Both the position numbers and the translations under genes were made by a program. Below are positions 46,110-54,819 of a stretch of DNA of 64,000 nt, piece after piece. Origin of the DNA: Desulfofundulus thermobenzoicus (lineage in GTDB: Bacteria; Bacillota; Desulfotomaculia; Desulfotomaculales; Desulfovirgulaceae); contig NZ_WHYR01000001.1 in assembly GCF_009428905.1 (NCBI RefSeq), positions 1-64,000 on the forward strand, in the 5' to 3' direction. The notes under the pieces are model-generated. The model worked only from the letters and a program-made list of their open reading frames with translations, ran no database searches and was not told the origin of the DNA. Every line of letters begins with the position of its first letter. The stretch's first letter is position 1.

Positions 46110-46125
46110 GATGCGCAAAAGCATA
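46110..46125 (+). promoter_or_regulatory. GATGC-N6-GCATA inverted repeat
   Basis: GATGC-GCAAAA-GCATA, one mismatch, 165 bases upstream of the gabT promoter. Confidence 0.55.
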
Positions 46126-46289
46126 ATCTAACCGGCTACCCGATTAATTAATAGGAAAAAAGCCAAAAATTAATATCCTGCTTTCTCTCCGGTATTGCCG
46201 CAGGGAGCCTGCCGGGAGTGGTGGCAGGTTAAATAAAGTAGCGAATCGCTATTTAACTCCATCCGGAAAAGCACACTTTGTCTTTGTTC

Positions 46290-46306
46290 GGGTATGGTAT
46301 TTGCAG
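46290..46306 (+). promoter_or_regulatory. Probable sigma-54 promoter of gabT
   Basis: GGGTAT-GGTAT-TTGCAG with GG-N10-GC spacing. The -12 box is consensus and the -24 box is partial. Confidence 0.5.
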
Positions 46307-46470
46307 TGCTTTGGCAGGTAAAAAATTGACCGTGCGTCCGCATTAGGCCGTGGCTTCAATGGAATTGCGGGCGTAATCAGGCCGTTTCAGGTTGATGGAA
46401 ATCCGGCCTGGAGAATGTTACCCGTTACGGATGCTTGAATGGCAAACTGTATCTTGAGGAGGTTTGGCTT

Positions 46471-47799
46471 ATGTCGCAAAAGGTTACACAAATACCGGGC
46501 CCCAAATCAGCTGGCCTGCTGGCGAAAAAGAACAAATATGTGGCCAGGGGTATCTCCAACACCGCCCCCATTTTTGTGGATGAAGCAAAAGGGGCCGTCA
46601 TCAAGGATGTGGACGGGAACGAGTATATCGATTTTTACGGTGGCATCGCCACGCTCAACGCCGGCCATTGTCCCGAGCCGGTGGTGGCCGCCATCAAAGC
46701 CCAGGCCGAAAAGCTCCTGCACAGCTGTTTTATGGTCACCATGTATGAAAGCTATGTGGATCTGGCTGAAAAACTGGCCGGGTTGTGTCCCGTCAAAGGG
46801 GAAGCCAAGGCCATGTTTGCCAACAGCGGGGCGGAGGCAGTGGAAAATGCCGTGAAGATTGCCCGTTTTTACACGAAGCGGCCGGGCATCATCTCTTTTG
46901 AGTGCGCTTTCCACGGCCGAACGCTGATGACCATGAGCCTGACCAGCAAGGTGAAGCCCTACAAGTTCGGCTTCGGACCCATGGCACCGGAAGTCTACAA
47001 GGTGCCGTCGGCATACTGTTACCGCTGCCATTTCAATTCCTCCTATCCGGGGTGCGGACTGCATTGCCTGGAACAGTTCCATCGCTTCTTTGTGGCCGAA
47101 GTGGCGCCGGAAAACGTGGCCGCCATGATCATTGAACCGGTACAGGGCGAAGGTGGTTTTCTGGTACCGCCGCCGGAGTTCCTGCCCGGACTGCAGAAAA
47201 TATGCGCAGAGGAAGGCATTGTCTTTATAGTGGACGAGGTGCAGACCGGTTTCGGTCGCACCGGCAGGATGTTTGCCGTGGAGCACTGGGGGGTAAAACC
47301 CGACCTGATGACGGTAGCCAAATCCATCGCTTCCGGGATGCCGCTGAGCGGCGTCATTGGCCGGGCGGAAATAATGGATGCACCCGATCCGGGTCACATC
47401 GGCGGCACCTACGGCGGCAACCCCGTTTCCTGTGCCGCGGCCCTGGCCACATTGGACTACATCCAGGAGCAGCAGTTGCCGGACAGGGCGGCGCGCATCG
47501 GGGAAACAGCCATGTCCCGCCTGCGGGCCATGCAGGAAAAGTATCCCCTGATCGGCGATGTGCGCGGCCTGGGGGCCATGGTGGCCATGGAGCTGGTCAA
47601 GGACAGAAAGACCAAGGAACCGGCTAAAGAGGAGGCCGGCCGCATTATTCAGGAGTGTTACCGGCGCGGCCTGCTGGTCATCGGGGCGGGCATATTCGGC
47701 AACGTGGTCCGCATGCTCATGCCCCTGACCATTACCGACGGGCAACTGGACGAGGGTCTGGCCATACTGGAAGAAGTGGTGGCGGAAGTGGCCGGTTAA
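46471..47799 (+). CDS. gabT: Class III aminotransferase, 4-aminobutyrate type
   Basis: 442-residue PLP enzyme that fits GABA/omega-amino acid aminotransferases. It contains ANSGAEAVENAVKIAR (PLP phosphate site), HGRTLMTMSLTSK, the IIEPVQGEGGF and FIVDEVQTGFGRTGRMFA blocks, the PLP lysine in MTVAKSIASGMPLSGVIGR, and GTYGGNPVSCAAALATL. ATG 46471 follows GAGGAGG. Expected reaction: GABA + 2-oxoglutarate to succinate semialdehyde + glutamate, with glutamate recycled by the divergent gdh. Exact substrate unproven. Confidence 0.88.
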   Translation: MSQKVTQIPGPKSAGLLAKKNKYVARGISNTAPIFVDEAKGAVIKDVDGNEYIDFYGGIATLNAGHCPEPVVAAIKAQAEKLLHSCFMVTMYESYVDLAEKLAGLCPVKGEAKAMFANSGAEAVENAVKIARFYTKRPGIISFECAFHGRTLMTMSLTSKVKPYKFGFGPMAPEVYKVPSAYCYRCHFNSSYPGCGLHCLEQFHRFFVAEVAPENVAAMIIEPVQGEGGFLVPPPEFLPGLQKICAEEGIVFIVDEVQTGFGRTGRMFAVEHWGVKPDLMTVAKSIASGMPLSGVIGRAEIMDAPDPGHIGGTYGGNPVSCAAALATLDYIQEQQLPDRAARIGETAMSRLRAMQEKYPLIGDVRGLGAMVAMELVKDRKTKEPAKEEAGRIIQECYRRGLLVIGAGIFGNVVRMLMPLTITDGQLDEGLAILEEVVAEVAG

Positions 47800-47895
47800 C
47801 AATTTATTGCTCTGGCTACGAATTTTGGGAGAGAAATTCAGGCATCCACCGGTGCTTACGTTTATCCCACGGGAAATCATGGATAGGCAATAAGC

Positions 47896-47912
47896 TGGCG
47901 AAATATATGCGA
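47896..47912 (+). promoter_or_regulatory. Possible sigma-54 promoter upstream of second AOR
   Basis: TGGCGA-AATAT-ATGCGA keeps GG-N10-GC spacing with a good -24 box and a weak -12. It directly abuts the GAGTTAGCACA element. Confidence 0.35.
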
Positions 47913-47937
47913 TTACGTGAGTTAGCACAGATTACGT
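47911..47937 (+). repeat. GAGTTAGCACA element with 8-bp flanking repeats (site C)
   Basis: The core GAGTTAGCACA between two perfect copies of GATTACGT, 16 kb away from sites A and B. Confidence 0.87.
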
Positions 47938-47946
47938 TTGAGAAGC

Positions 47947-48045
47947 GCTACCGGGGTTGCTGTAAAGCAACCCGGTAGCCACCCGAACGAATGCTCCGGT
48001 GGGAGCCATTGCTTTGGCCAATTGCTCAGGAGAAACGGAAGTGAT
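47947..48045 (+). promoter_or_regulatory. Structured leader upstream of AOR, candidate Moco/Tuco-type riboswitch
   Basis: A long hairpin (GCTACCGG-bulge-GTTGC paired with GCAACCCGGTAGC, 47947-47979) is followed by CACCCGAACGA and a second hairpin (AATG-CTCC-GGTG-GGAG-C-CATT, about 47987-48010), then GGAGAAACGGAAGTG up to the AOR start. Structured molybdenum/tungsten-cofactor leaders are known upstream of AOR genes, and this layout is reminiscent of them, but I could not confirm the family from memory. Confidence 0.45.
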
Positions 48046-48051
48046 AAGATT

Positions 48052-49800
48052 ATGTACGGCTTTTACGGTCGGATTTTGCGCGTGGATCTGACCGGCAGGA
48101 CCTTTGCAGTGGAAAACCTGTCGGCAGATATTTATGAAGAATACCTGGGCGGAAAAGGACTGGGCACCTACCTGTTGCTGCGGGAGGTGCAACCGGGGAC
48201 GGACCCTCTCTCCCCGGACAACAGGCTCATTTTCACCACCGGCCCCGCCACCGGCACGGTGCTGCCCGGGAACAGCCGCTACGGAGTTTTCAGCAAATCA
48301 CCCCTCACCGGCCTGTACGCCGAGTCCTATGCCGGTGGGCGTGTGGCCCCGGCCATGCGCCGTACCGGGTATGATGCGGTGATTGTGGAGGGTGCGTCCG
48401 CTGTGCCCGTGTACGTGGAGATCAGCGACCGGGGCGTTCGCTTCCATGATGCCTCGCACCTCTGGGGCCGGGACACTTATGCCACGGAGGACGCCGTACT
48501 GGCGGAGGTGGGGCGGAAGGGAGCCCAGGCCGTGGTCATCGGCCCCGCCGGGGAGAACCTGGTCCGGTTTGCCTGCCTGGAAAACAACTACTGGCGTTCG
48601 GCCGGGCGGACCGGCATGGGGGCGGTCATGGGGTCGAAAAAGCTCAAAGCGCTGGTGTTTCACGGGGAGTCCAGTTGTGCGGTGGCCGACACCGACCTTT
48701 TACAGGAGGTGGCCCGCCGCCTGCGGGTCAAAGGCAAAGATAACCCGGGGGTAAAGGCCTACCAGACCTACGGCACAACGGTGATGGTGGGCACCATGAA
48801 CCGGGCCGCGGCATTCCCGGCCCGCTACTGGACTGCGGCTTCCGACCCGCAATGGGAGAACATAAGTGGCGACACCCTGCTGCAGAGATTTGAAGTGAAG
48901 CCCAGGGCCTGTCCCAACTGTTTCATGTCCTGCGGCAAGCTGACCACAGTCAGGGAAGGGAAATTTGCCGGCCTGCAGGTGGAAGGTCCCGAGTATGAAA
49001 CCCTTTATGCCTTCGGCGGTCTGTGCGGCATCAACAATCTGGAGTACATCCTCCACCTGAACGACCTGTGCGACAGGCTGGGGATGGATACCATTACCGC
49101 CGGGAACCTGGTGGGGTTGATGATGGAGGCCGGGGAAAGGGGCCGGGTAAAGGGTTACCCCCGGTACGGGGACGGGGAGGGGGCGGCCCGTTTGCTGGCC
49201 GATATGGCCTACGGGCGTGGCCCTGGAGAGCCGCTGGCCCGGGGTATAAAGCACGTGGCCCGGGAAATGGACCTGGCAGATCTGGCCATACATGTAAAGG
49301 GCCTGGAACCGCCCGGCTATGACCCCCGGGTGCTCAAGGGGATGGGCCTGGCCTACGCCACCTCGCCCAGGGGGGCCTGTCACCTGAGGGCCACATTTTA
49401 TAAGCCTGAGCTGAGCGGGATGATTGATCCCTCCACCACGGACGGGAAAGCGGCCCTGTTTATCGAGTTTGAAAACCGTCTGACGGTGTTCAACACGATG
49501 ATTTTCTGTGTCTTCTTCCGGGACCTGATTCAATGGGAAGATCTGGTGGATGCGGTCCGGGGAACCACCGGCCGGGAATATACCCGGGAGGAACTGGCCC
49601 GGCTGGCCGGTCGCATTGTTACCGCCACCCGTCTGTTCAATGTCCGGGAAGGGGCCACCCGGGCGGACGACATGTTGCCATCCAGATTTTTCAACGAGCC
49701 CGTAAACGACGGTCAAAACGCGATTACCAGGCAGGAACTGGATATCATGCTGGACGACTATTACCGCCTGCGCGGCTGGGATCAAAATGGTTTACCTTAA
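48052..49800 (+). CDS. aor: Aldehyde ferredoxin oxidoreductase, second copy
   Basis: 582-residue AOR-family protein (MYGFYGRILRVDLTGRTF…LGGKGLGTYLLL, GPAGENLVRFA, cluster motif CPNCFMSCGKL, VEGPEYETLYAFGGLCGI, CDRLGMDTI, GLEPPGYDPRVLKGMGLAYA). It is only distantly similar to the copy at 38492 and is not accompanied by a ferredoxin or MoaD gene. ATG 48052 follows GGAAGTGA. Downstream of gabT it may oxidise the semialdehyde or other aldehydes made by transamination (inference). Its stop codon abuts the stop of the convergent regulator with no base between. Confidence 0.94.
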   Translation: MYGFYGRILRVDLTGRTFAVENLSADIYEEYLGGKGLGTYLLLREVQPGTDPLSPDNRLIFTTGPATGTVLPGNSRYGVFSKSPLTGLYAESYAGGRVAPAMRRTGYDAVIVEGASAVPVYVEISDRGVRFHDASHLWGRDTYATEDAVLAEVGRKGAQAVVIGPAGENLVRFACLENNYWRSAGRTGMGAVMGSKKLKALVFHGESSCAVADTDLLQEVARRLRVKGKDNPGVKAYQTYGTTVMVGTMNRAAAFPARYWTAASDPQWENISGDTLLQRFEVKPRACPNCFMSCGKLTTVREGKFAGLQVEGPEYETLYAFGGLCGINNLEYILHLNDLCDRLGMDTITAGNLVGLMMEAGERGRVKGYPRYGDGEGAARLLADMAYGRGPGEPLARGIKHVAREMDLADLAIHVKGLEPPGYDPRVLKGMGLAYATSPRGACHLRATFYKPELSGMIDPSTTDGKAALFIEFENRLTVFNTMIFCVFFRDLIQWEDLVDAVRGTTGREYTREELARLAGRIVTATRLFNVREGATRADDMLPSRFFNEPVNDGQNAITRQELDIMLDDYYRLRGWDQNGLP

Positions 49801-51576
49801 TTAAAGCCCGTATTCTTTTATCTTCCGGTAAAGGGTAATGCGGCTGATGCCCAGCAGTTTGGCCAGCTGCCCCCTGGTCATGGTGCCGTCCTGGATTTTC
49901 TGCAGGTAGGCAGCCAGGATTTCCTTTTCCGTATTTATCAGCTGGGACTTTAAGGTGGCCTCCGCGCCTTCCTCCCGCAGCCAGGAATTGCGTATGCGGG
50001 CGGGCACGCTGTCCAGGGTGATTACCGGCCCGGCTTCCATGTTCACGGCGTATTCCACCGCATTTTCCAGTTCCCGTACATTCCCGGGCCAGTGGTAGGT
50101 GATGAAGGCCTGGTAAACATCCTGTTCGAAACCGGTGATCCGCTTATCCAGCAGGCTGCAGTATTTATTTAAAAAGTGCTCCATCAGGATTTCTATGTCT
50201 TCCCGCCGTTCCCTCAAGGGGGGTATTTCCAGGGGGATGACGTTCAACCGGTAATAAAGATCCTCCCGGAATTCCCCCCGGGCGCACATTTCTTCCAGGT
50301 TGCGGTGGGTGGCCGCAATAACCCGCACATTGACGGAGATCACCTTGTTGCCACCAACCCGTTCCACCTGGCGTCTCTGCAATACGTGCAGCAGCTTCAC
50401 CTGCAGGTGCAGGGGCAGGTCGCCGATTTCGTCCAGAAAGATGGTGCCCCCTTCGGCCAGCTCGAATTTCCCGGCCCGGCCACCCCGGCGGGCGCCGGTG
50501 AAGGCCCCCTCTTCATAACCAAAAAGTTCACTCTCCAGCAGTGTTTCCGGGATGGCCCCGCAGTTGACGATCACAAAGGGCCTGTCCCGCCGGGGGCTGG
50601 CATGGTGAATGGCCCGGGCAAACAGTTCCTTGCCCGTGCCGCTTTCCCCGCGGATGAGCACTGTGGACGAACCCTGGGCCACTTTGCTGGCCTGTTTTTT
50701 TACCTCGGCCAGCTGGTTACTGATCCCTTTTATATGCTCGAACTCCAGGCGGCGCTGTTCGCCGGTCAACTGGTAGGCCAGGCTGCGCACTTCTGCCATG
50801 TTCCGGAAGGAAGCCACCACACCGGCCGGCCGGCTGTTTTGCATGATGGGTGTGGCGGTGACCAGCAGGTGCATCTGTTCCGGCGGCCGGCCATAAAGCT
50901 CTTCCCTGTCCCGGTAGCCCTGACCGGTTAGCAGTACGTCGGTCAGGGGTGAGTCCGGCCACAGGTCGTCAATGCGCGAACCCAGCATTTCCTCCCTGGG
51001 TTTACCCACCAGTTTTTCCGCCGCCCTGTTGCAGTGGGTGATCATTCCGTCCCGGTCCACGGCAATGATGCCCTCGTGGATGGACTCCAGCACGGCGCTT
51101 AACTTGCCGGAGGTGAGCTCCAGCTGGCTGTAGCTTTCCATTTCCGCCACCCGGGAGGCCAGCAAAAAAGCCATATGCTGGAGGAAAGTCTGCAGTTGTT
51201 CGCGCTTTTGTAAAAGCCTTTTGCGCTGCTCCTCATTGAAGGCCACCAGGGCAATGATGCCGATGATCCGGTTGTCCCTGTGGATGGGGCAGCATATTTC
51301 ACCGGTTTCCCCCAGGTAAACAGGTCCGTAAAAGGGATCCCGCCCCGGGTCTTCCACCACAAAGGCCCGCCCCGTTTTCAACACCCGGGTGTACAGGTAG
51401 GAGGCGTCCGGGTAGTTCACCTCTTCATCCCGGGAGCCAATCAGTTCCCGGTATTTCCCGGTGCCGGCCACAATGGTTAAATCACCGGCCAGAATTTCCG
51501 TCTCCACTTCCAGTACGGCCGAAATGGCCTCGGCCACCTGCTGGGCGGTGCTGCCGATGGTACAGAGTGAAAGCAT
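49801..51576 (-). CDS. Sigma-54 enhancer-binding regulator (GAF-like/PAS-AAA-HTH)
   Basis: 591-residue activator. N-terminal GAF-like region (about 1-150, with [20 protein letters not shown]), PAS domain (about 170-280, [20 protein letters not shown]), AAA+ domain with GESGTGKE (310) and GAFTGA (357), and a C-terminal Fis-type HTH ([23 protein letters not shown]). GGGGTGAT precedes ATG 51576. It is divergent from gdh copy 2, whose sigma-54 promoter lies 350 bases away, so it most likely activates that gene; it differs from the 30070 regulator in both sensor and HTH. Confidence 0.93.
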   Translation of the reverse strand: MLSLCTIGSTAQQVAEAISAVLEVETEILAGDLTIVAGTGKYRELIGSRDEEVNYPDASYLYTRVLKTGRAFVVEDPGRDPFYGPVYLGETGEICCPIHRDNRIIGIIALVAFNEEQRKRLLQKREQLQTFLQHMAFLLASRVAEMESYSQLELTSGKLSAVLESIHEGIIAVDRDGMITHCNRAAEKLVGKPREEMLGSRIDDLWPDSPLTDVLLTGQGYRDREELYGRPPEQMHLLVTATPIMQNSRPAGVVASFRNMAEVRSLAYQLTGEQRRLEFEHIKGISNQLAEVKKQASKVAQGSSTVLIRGESGTGKELFARAIHHASPRRDRPFVIVNCGAIPETLLESELFGYEEGAFTGARRGGRAGKFELAEGGTIFLDEIGDLPLHLQVKLLHVLQRRQVERVGGNKVISVNVRVIAATHRNLEEMCARGEFREDLYYRLNVIPLEIPPLRERREDIEILMEHFLNKYCSLLDKRITGFEQDVYQAFITYHWPGNVRELENAVEYAVNMEAGPVITLDSVPARIRNSWLREEGAEATLKSQLINTEKEILAAYLQKIQDGTMTRGQLAKLLGISRITLYRKIKEYGL

Positions 51577-51927
51577 TTGATCACCCCGGCATCCATATGG
51601 ATTGACTTCCCTGAAAATAGTCGACGATCGTCAGATATCGGTTCAGTCATGAATTTGCGAAACAATTCCCGATTAATGTTTGTAATTCTATTTATTAGGA
51701 AATATTTGTATGAAAAGATTAAAGGAAAGTATGTTGCAGCCCTGAAACGTTCTATCCCTGATAATTTGACAGAAATGGTCGCATTCCTTCTTTGTTTCAT
51801 GTACGATATAAATTTTCATTCATGTAACATCACAGCTGGGGGATGATCGGGTTTTTCACAGGGATAAAAGGCCGTCCGGGCCGGTTTTTTTTATGCCTTT
51901 ATAGTGCCGGGGAAAAACCTTCAGGGC
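51577..51927. other. Divergent intergenic region, regulator / gdh copy 2
   Basis: About 350 non-coding bases. It has a perfect 10-bp palindrome GACGATCGTC (51623-51632), a possible binding site, and a hairpin-like GGGATGATC… / GGCCGTCCGGGCC segment near 51870. No GATGC-N6-GCATC site is seen here. Confidence 0.45.
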
Positions 51928-51944
51928 TGGTACAACAGTTGCTT
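51928..51944 (+). promoter_or_regulatory. Sigma-54 promoter of gdh copy 2
   Basis: TGGTAC-AACAG-TTGCTT, GG-N10-GC spacing, one mismatch in the -24 box, about 70 bases before the gdh start. Confidence 0.8.
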
Positions 51945-52012
51945 GTTAATTAAGAAAATTGGCAATGCATACAGTATACCCAAATTTTCCGGCGAAAGAG
52001 GAGGCGGAAAAA

Positions 52013-53308
52013 ATGAGTGAAACAAACCCCTTTATCAACGCCCAGCAGGAGATCAAGCGGGCGGTCAGCCGTCTGGGCCTGCACCCGGCGGTGTATGAGA
52101 TTTTAAAGCAGCCTTTAAAGGTCCTGACGGTGGTCATTCCGGTGGAAATGGACGACGGTACCATCCGGGTGTTTACCGGTTACCGGGTGCAGCATAACAG
52201 CGCCCCGGGCCCGGTCAAGGGCGGAATACGTTTTCACCCCGATGTTACCCTGGAAGAAGTGAAGGCCCTGGCCATGTGGATGACTTTTAAATGTGCCGTG
52301 GTGGGGTTGCCTTACGGCGGCAGTAAGGGCGGCGTGGTCTGCAATCCCAGGGAACTTTCGCCCGGTGAACTGGAGCGGTTGAGCCGGGGCTATGTACGGG
52401 CCATTGCGGAGATCGTGGGTGCTGAAAAGGATATTCCCGCTCCGGACGTATATACCAACCCCCAGATCATGGCCTGGATGATGGATGAATTCAGCCGATA
52501 TAAAGGACACAATGAGTTTGGTTTTATTACCGGCAAACCGCTTAGTGTTGGCGGTTCGGCAGGGCGTAATGAAGCCACTGCCCGGGGATGCGCCATTGTG
52601 GTACGGGAGGCAGCCAGGATGCTGGGCATCCCCCTGGATGGGGCTACCGTGGCGGTGCAGGGCTATGGTAACGCCGGCAGCATCGTGGCTCGCCTGCTGC
52701 ACGAAATGGGCTGCCGCATTATTGCCGTGGTGGATTCCACCGGCGGGGCCTATAACGCTGCCGGTATGAATCCGGTGAAATTGCGTGAGCACAAAGCCAG
52801 AACCGGTTCCGTGCGGGGGTTCCCGGGCAGCAGGCCCATTTCTTCCGCTGAACTGCTGACCATGGAGTGCGATATTCTGGTGCCGGCGGCGCTGGAAAAC
52901 CAGATTAACGCCAGTGTGGCCGGGCAGGTGAAGGCCAAAATTGTGGCCGAGGCGGCCAACGGGCCCACCACGCCGGAAGGCGACCGCATATTGAACCAGA
53001 AAGGCGTTTTTGTTATCCCGGATATCCTGGCCAGTGCCGGCGGCGTGACGGTTTCCTATTTTGAATGGGTGCAGAATAACATGGGATATTACTGGACCGG
53101 GGAGGAAGTCAACCGCCGCCTGGAAGAAATTATGGTCCGCGGTTTCCATGAGGTGGTGGCCATGCGCCGTCTGGGCCGGGATGTGGACATGCGTCTGGCC
53201 GCCTACATGGTGGCGGTAAAGAAGGTGGCCGAGGCCATGGAAGTGCGGGGCTGGCTGGGTAAAGCGGCCCGGATGATGGCTTCTGGCAGGGAAGTAAAGC
53301 TGGCCTGA
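52013..53308 (+). CDS. Glutamate dehydrogenase (copy 2)
   Basis: 431-residue Glu/Leu/Phe/Val dehydrogenase, similar to copy 1 but diverged (GPVKGGIRFHPDVTLEEV, PYGGSKGGVVCNPREL, VQGYGNAGSIVARLL). ATG 52013 follows AGAGGAGG; the frame extends to ATG 51959 but that lies at the expected transcription start. Two enzymes under separate sigma-54 promoters may serve opposite directions, different cofactors or different amino acids. Confidence 0.94.
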   Translation: MSETNPFINAQQEIKRAVSRLGLHPAVYEILKQPLKVLTVVIPVEMDDGTIRVFTGYRVQHNSAPGPVKGGIRFHPDVTLEEVKALAMWMTFKCAVVGLPYGGSKGGVVCNPRELSPGELERLSRGYVRAIAEIVGAEKDIPAPDVYTNPQIMAWMMDEFSRYKGHNEFGFITGKPLSVGGSAGRNEATARGCAIVVREAARMLGIPLDGATVAVQGYGNAGSIVARLLHEMGCRIIAVVDSTGGAYNAAGMNPVKLREHKARTGSVRGFPGSRPISSAELLTMECDILVPAALENQINASVAGQVKAKIVAEAANGPTTPEGDRILNQKGVFVIPDILASAGGVTVSYFEWVQNNMGYYWTGEEVNRRLEEIMVRGFHEVVAMRRLGRDVDMRLAAYMVAVKKVAEAMEVRGWLGKAARMMASGREVKLA

Positions 53309-53331
53309 TGTTTGGTTCCATCCTCTGTTGT

Positions 53332-53350
53332 GCCGGGTTTTGTGCCCGGC
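53332..53350 (+). terminator. Hairpin after gdh copy 2
   Basis: GCCGGG / CCCGGC stem with a 7-base T-rich loop, 23 bases after the stop. No T-run follows. Confidence 0.45.
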
Positions 53351-53636
53351 TACACCGGCGGCGGATGTTTCAATAAAATAACACCATTTTTCGTCAGTGT
53401 AACAATAGATATTCACCCATCCCCATGATGTTGACCAGTTTCGCCACGGCCGCCGGGTTTTGTTAGTGGCATATGATTTGCTTGAGGATCATAAGAGAAA
53501 GATGATATTGATAAAACCGGTTATAAGGCCCTTTATTTCAGGCGTTCCGTTACATGGGGCGTACCAGGCCGGTGTTTTGTGTAGAGATATGGTTTTCCGG
53601 CGGGCAAGCGGTGCCTGTTCGGATGTGGAGCAAGGG
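53351..53636. other. Non-coding stretch
   Basis: I see no supportable gene here. An 84-codon frame from 53460 lacks a ribosome site and reads through the terminator that follows. Confidence 0.5.
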
Positions 53637-53675
53637 AGCTCTGGCATGAGATTATACTCATGCAGAGCTTTTTTT
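53637..53675 (+). terminator. Rho-independent terminator
   Basis: AGCTCTG-GCATGA pairs with TCATGC-AGAGCT across an 8-base loop, followed by seven T residues. It insulates the next sigma-54 operon from upstream transcription. Confidence 0.88.
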
Positions 53676-53722
53676 GCTCTCGGGGCAACTTGTATTCATA
53701 AGACAGGGGGGTAGAGCTTGAG

Positions 53723-53740
53723 TTGGCAAGATTATGCCAA
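53723..53740 (+). promoter_or_regulatory. Palindrome upstream of sigma-54 promoter
   Basis: TTGGCA-AGATTA-TGCCAA, a perfect 6-bp inverted repeat with 6-bp spacing, only 18 bases upstream of the -24 box. Candidate regulator site. Confidence 0.5.
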
Positions 53741-53757
53741 TTCGGAATCTTCTATCA

Positions 53758-53774
53758 TGGCATAAATTTTGCTC
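53758..53774 (+). promoter_or_regulatory. Sigma-54 promoter of the nitrilase/permease operon
   Basis: TGGCAT-AAATT-TTGCTC, GG-N10-GC spacing, one mismatch to consensus. The first ribosome site (AAAGGAGG) follows 30 bases later. Confidence 0.85.
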
Positions 53775-53819
53775 AATTAGGGTTTGCCCCTTTTATCCAT
53801 ACGAAAGGAGGAATCAGAA

Positions 53820-53885
53820 GTGAAGTTCTTAAAGTATCCTAGTTTATTTAGCGTTGTTCTGCTTGCCCATTTGTTTTCTGGTTGA
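53820..53885 (+). CDS. 21-residue hydrophobic peptide
   Basis: GTG 53820 is preceded by AAAGGAGGAATCAGAA, one of the best ribosome sites in the window, and opens a 21-codon frame: basic start MKFLKYPS then LFSVVLLAHLFSG and TGA. It is the first translatable unit of the sigma-54 transcript, 62 bases before the nitrilase gene. It may be a small membrane peptide or a leader peptide controlling the operon. Too short to judge by homology. Confidence 0.5.
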   Translation: MKFLKYPSLFSVVLLAHLFSG

Positions 53886-53947
53886 AATTACCCGGTTTAT
53901 TTCAATTCCTTTCCTGAATGCTTTTTAAAATTAAGGGGGTTTAGGAA

Positions 53948-54754
53948 ATGGGGAGCCGGTTTATTTTGGCCCTAGCCCAAGCCGGCGCGGTGTTATACGA
54001 TAAGGATCAAAATATAAAAAAGGCAGAATTCCTAATGTCCGAAGCGGCGGCTAAAGGGGCACGGGCTATTCTCTTTCCCGAAATGTTTTTAACCGGATAT
54101 ATGGTTTGGGACAAGGTAACAGAATTGGCCGAATCATTGGATGGCCAATTGATTAAAAAGCTTTCCGTTCTCGCCCGCCGTTTCAACTTGATGACGATTT
54201 GCGGGTTTCCGGAAGTAAATCCGGGATTTTTACCCTACAACAGCGCCTGTATTATTGACGCGGATGGTACAGTACTGGGTGCCTATCGCAAAACACACTT
54301 ATTTGGAAATGAGTTAAAATATTTTACTCCGGGCGGGGATATCCCGGTTATCAATACATCCATCGGAAAGGTGGGAGTAATGATTTGCTATGATTCTGAA
54401 TTTCCGGAAGTGGCGAGAGTACTGGCATTGCAGGGTGCCCGATTAATATTGTCACCCACCGCTAACATGGATCCTTATAGTAAGTACCAGTCAGTATATC
54501 TCAAGGCCAGGGCTATGGAGAACGGGGTTTTTGTCGCCATCGCCAACACCGTTGGTACCGACGGAACATTCCGTTTCTTTGGCCAAAGCGGGGTGGCGGA
54601 CCCTACGGGTCACTTGTTATGTTTCGGTGGATCCGGGGAGGAGTTATTATACGCCCAAATTGATTTCAGCCTGGTGCCGCCGCGGGACGAAGGTTTGCGT
54701 TATCTTGAACATAGGCGACCCCAAATATATCACCGATTGATCCAGAAGTTGTAG
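53948..54754 (+). CDS. Nitrilase-superfamily amidohydrolase
   Basis: 268-residue C-N hydrolase. The catalytic triad is visible: Glu in LFPEMFLTGY, Lys in YRKTHLFG, Cys in VMICYDSEFPEVAR. Members hydrolyse amides or N-carbamoyl groups; the exact substrate is unknown. AAGGGGG precedes ATG 53948. It is grouped with an APC permease, a second nitrilase and a D-aminoacylase-like amidohydrolase, all presumably from the 53758 promoter. Confidence 0.9.
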   Translation: MGSRFILALAQAGAVLYDKDQNIKKAEFLMSEAAAKGARAILFPEMFLTGYMVWDKVTELAESLDGQLIKKLSVLARRFNLMTICGFPEVNPGFLPYNSACIIDADGTVLGAYRKTHLFGNELKYFTPGGDIPVINTSIGKVGVMICYDSEFPEVARVLALQGARLILSPTANMDPYSKYQSVYLKARAMENGVFVAIANTVGTDGTFRFFGQSGVADPTGHLLCFGGSGEELLYAQIDFSLVPPRDEGLRYLEHRRPQIYHRLIQKL

Positions 54755-54819
54755 GATTTAACCGGTAATGACAAGGTTTTCCCTGTTTTATGATATTAAA
54801 GAAGTCAGGAGGATACGAA

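Larger units (their letters stand above)
45742..46289. promoter_or_regulatory. Shared regulatory region between divergent gdh and gabT
   Basis: About 550 non-coding bases between two divergent sigma-54 promoters. It carries three GATGC-N6-GCATC inverted repeats (45769, 46025, 46110), a half-site GATGCAAATAAACATT (45889) and a TAGCGA-A-TCGCTA palindrome (46239-46251). No ORF looks coding. Confidence 0.65.

Noticed and set aside
53460-53714. 84-codon frame between gdh2 and the nitrilase operon
   Set aside because: No ribosome site, composition unlike a protein, and it runs through a strong terminator at 53637-53675.
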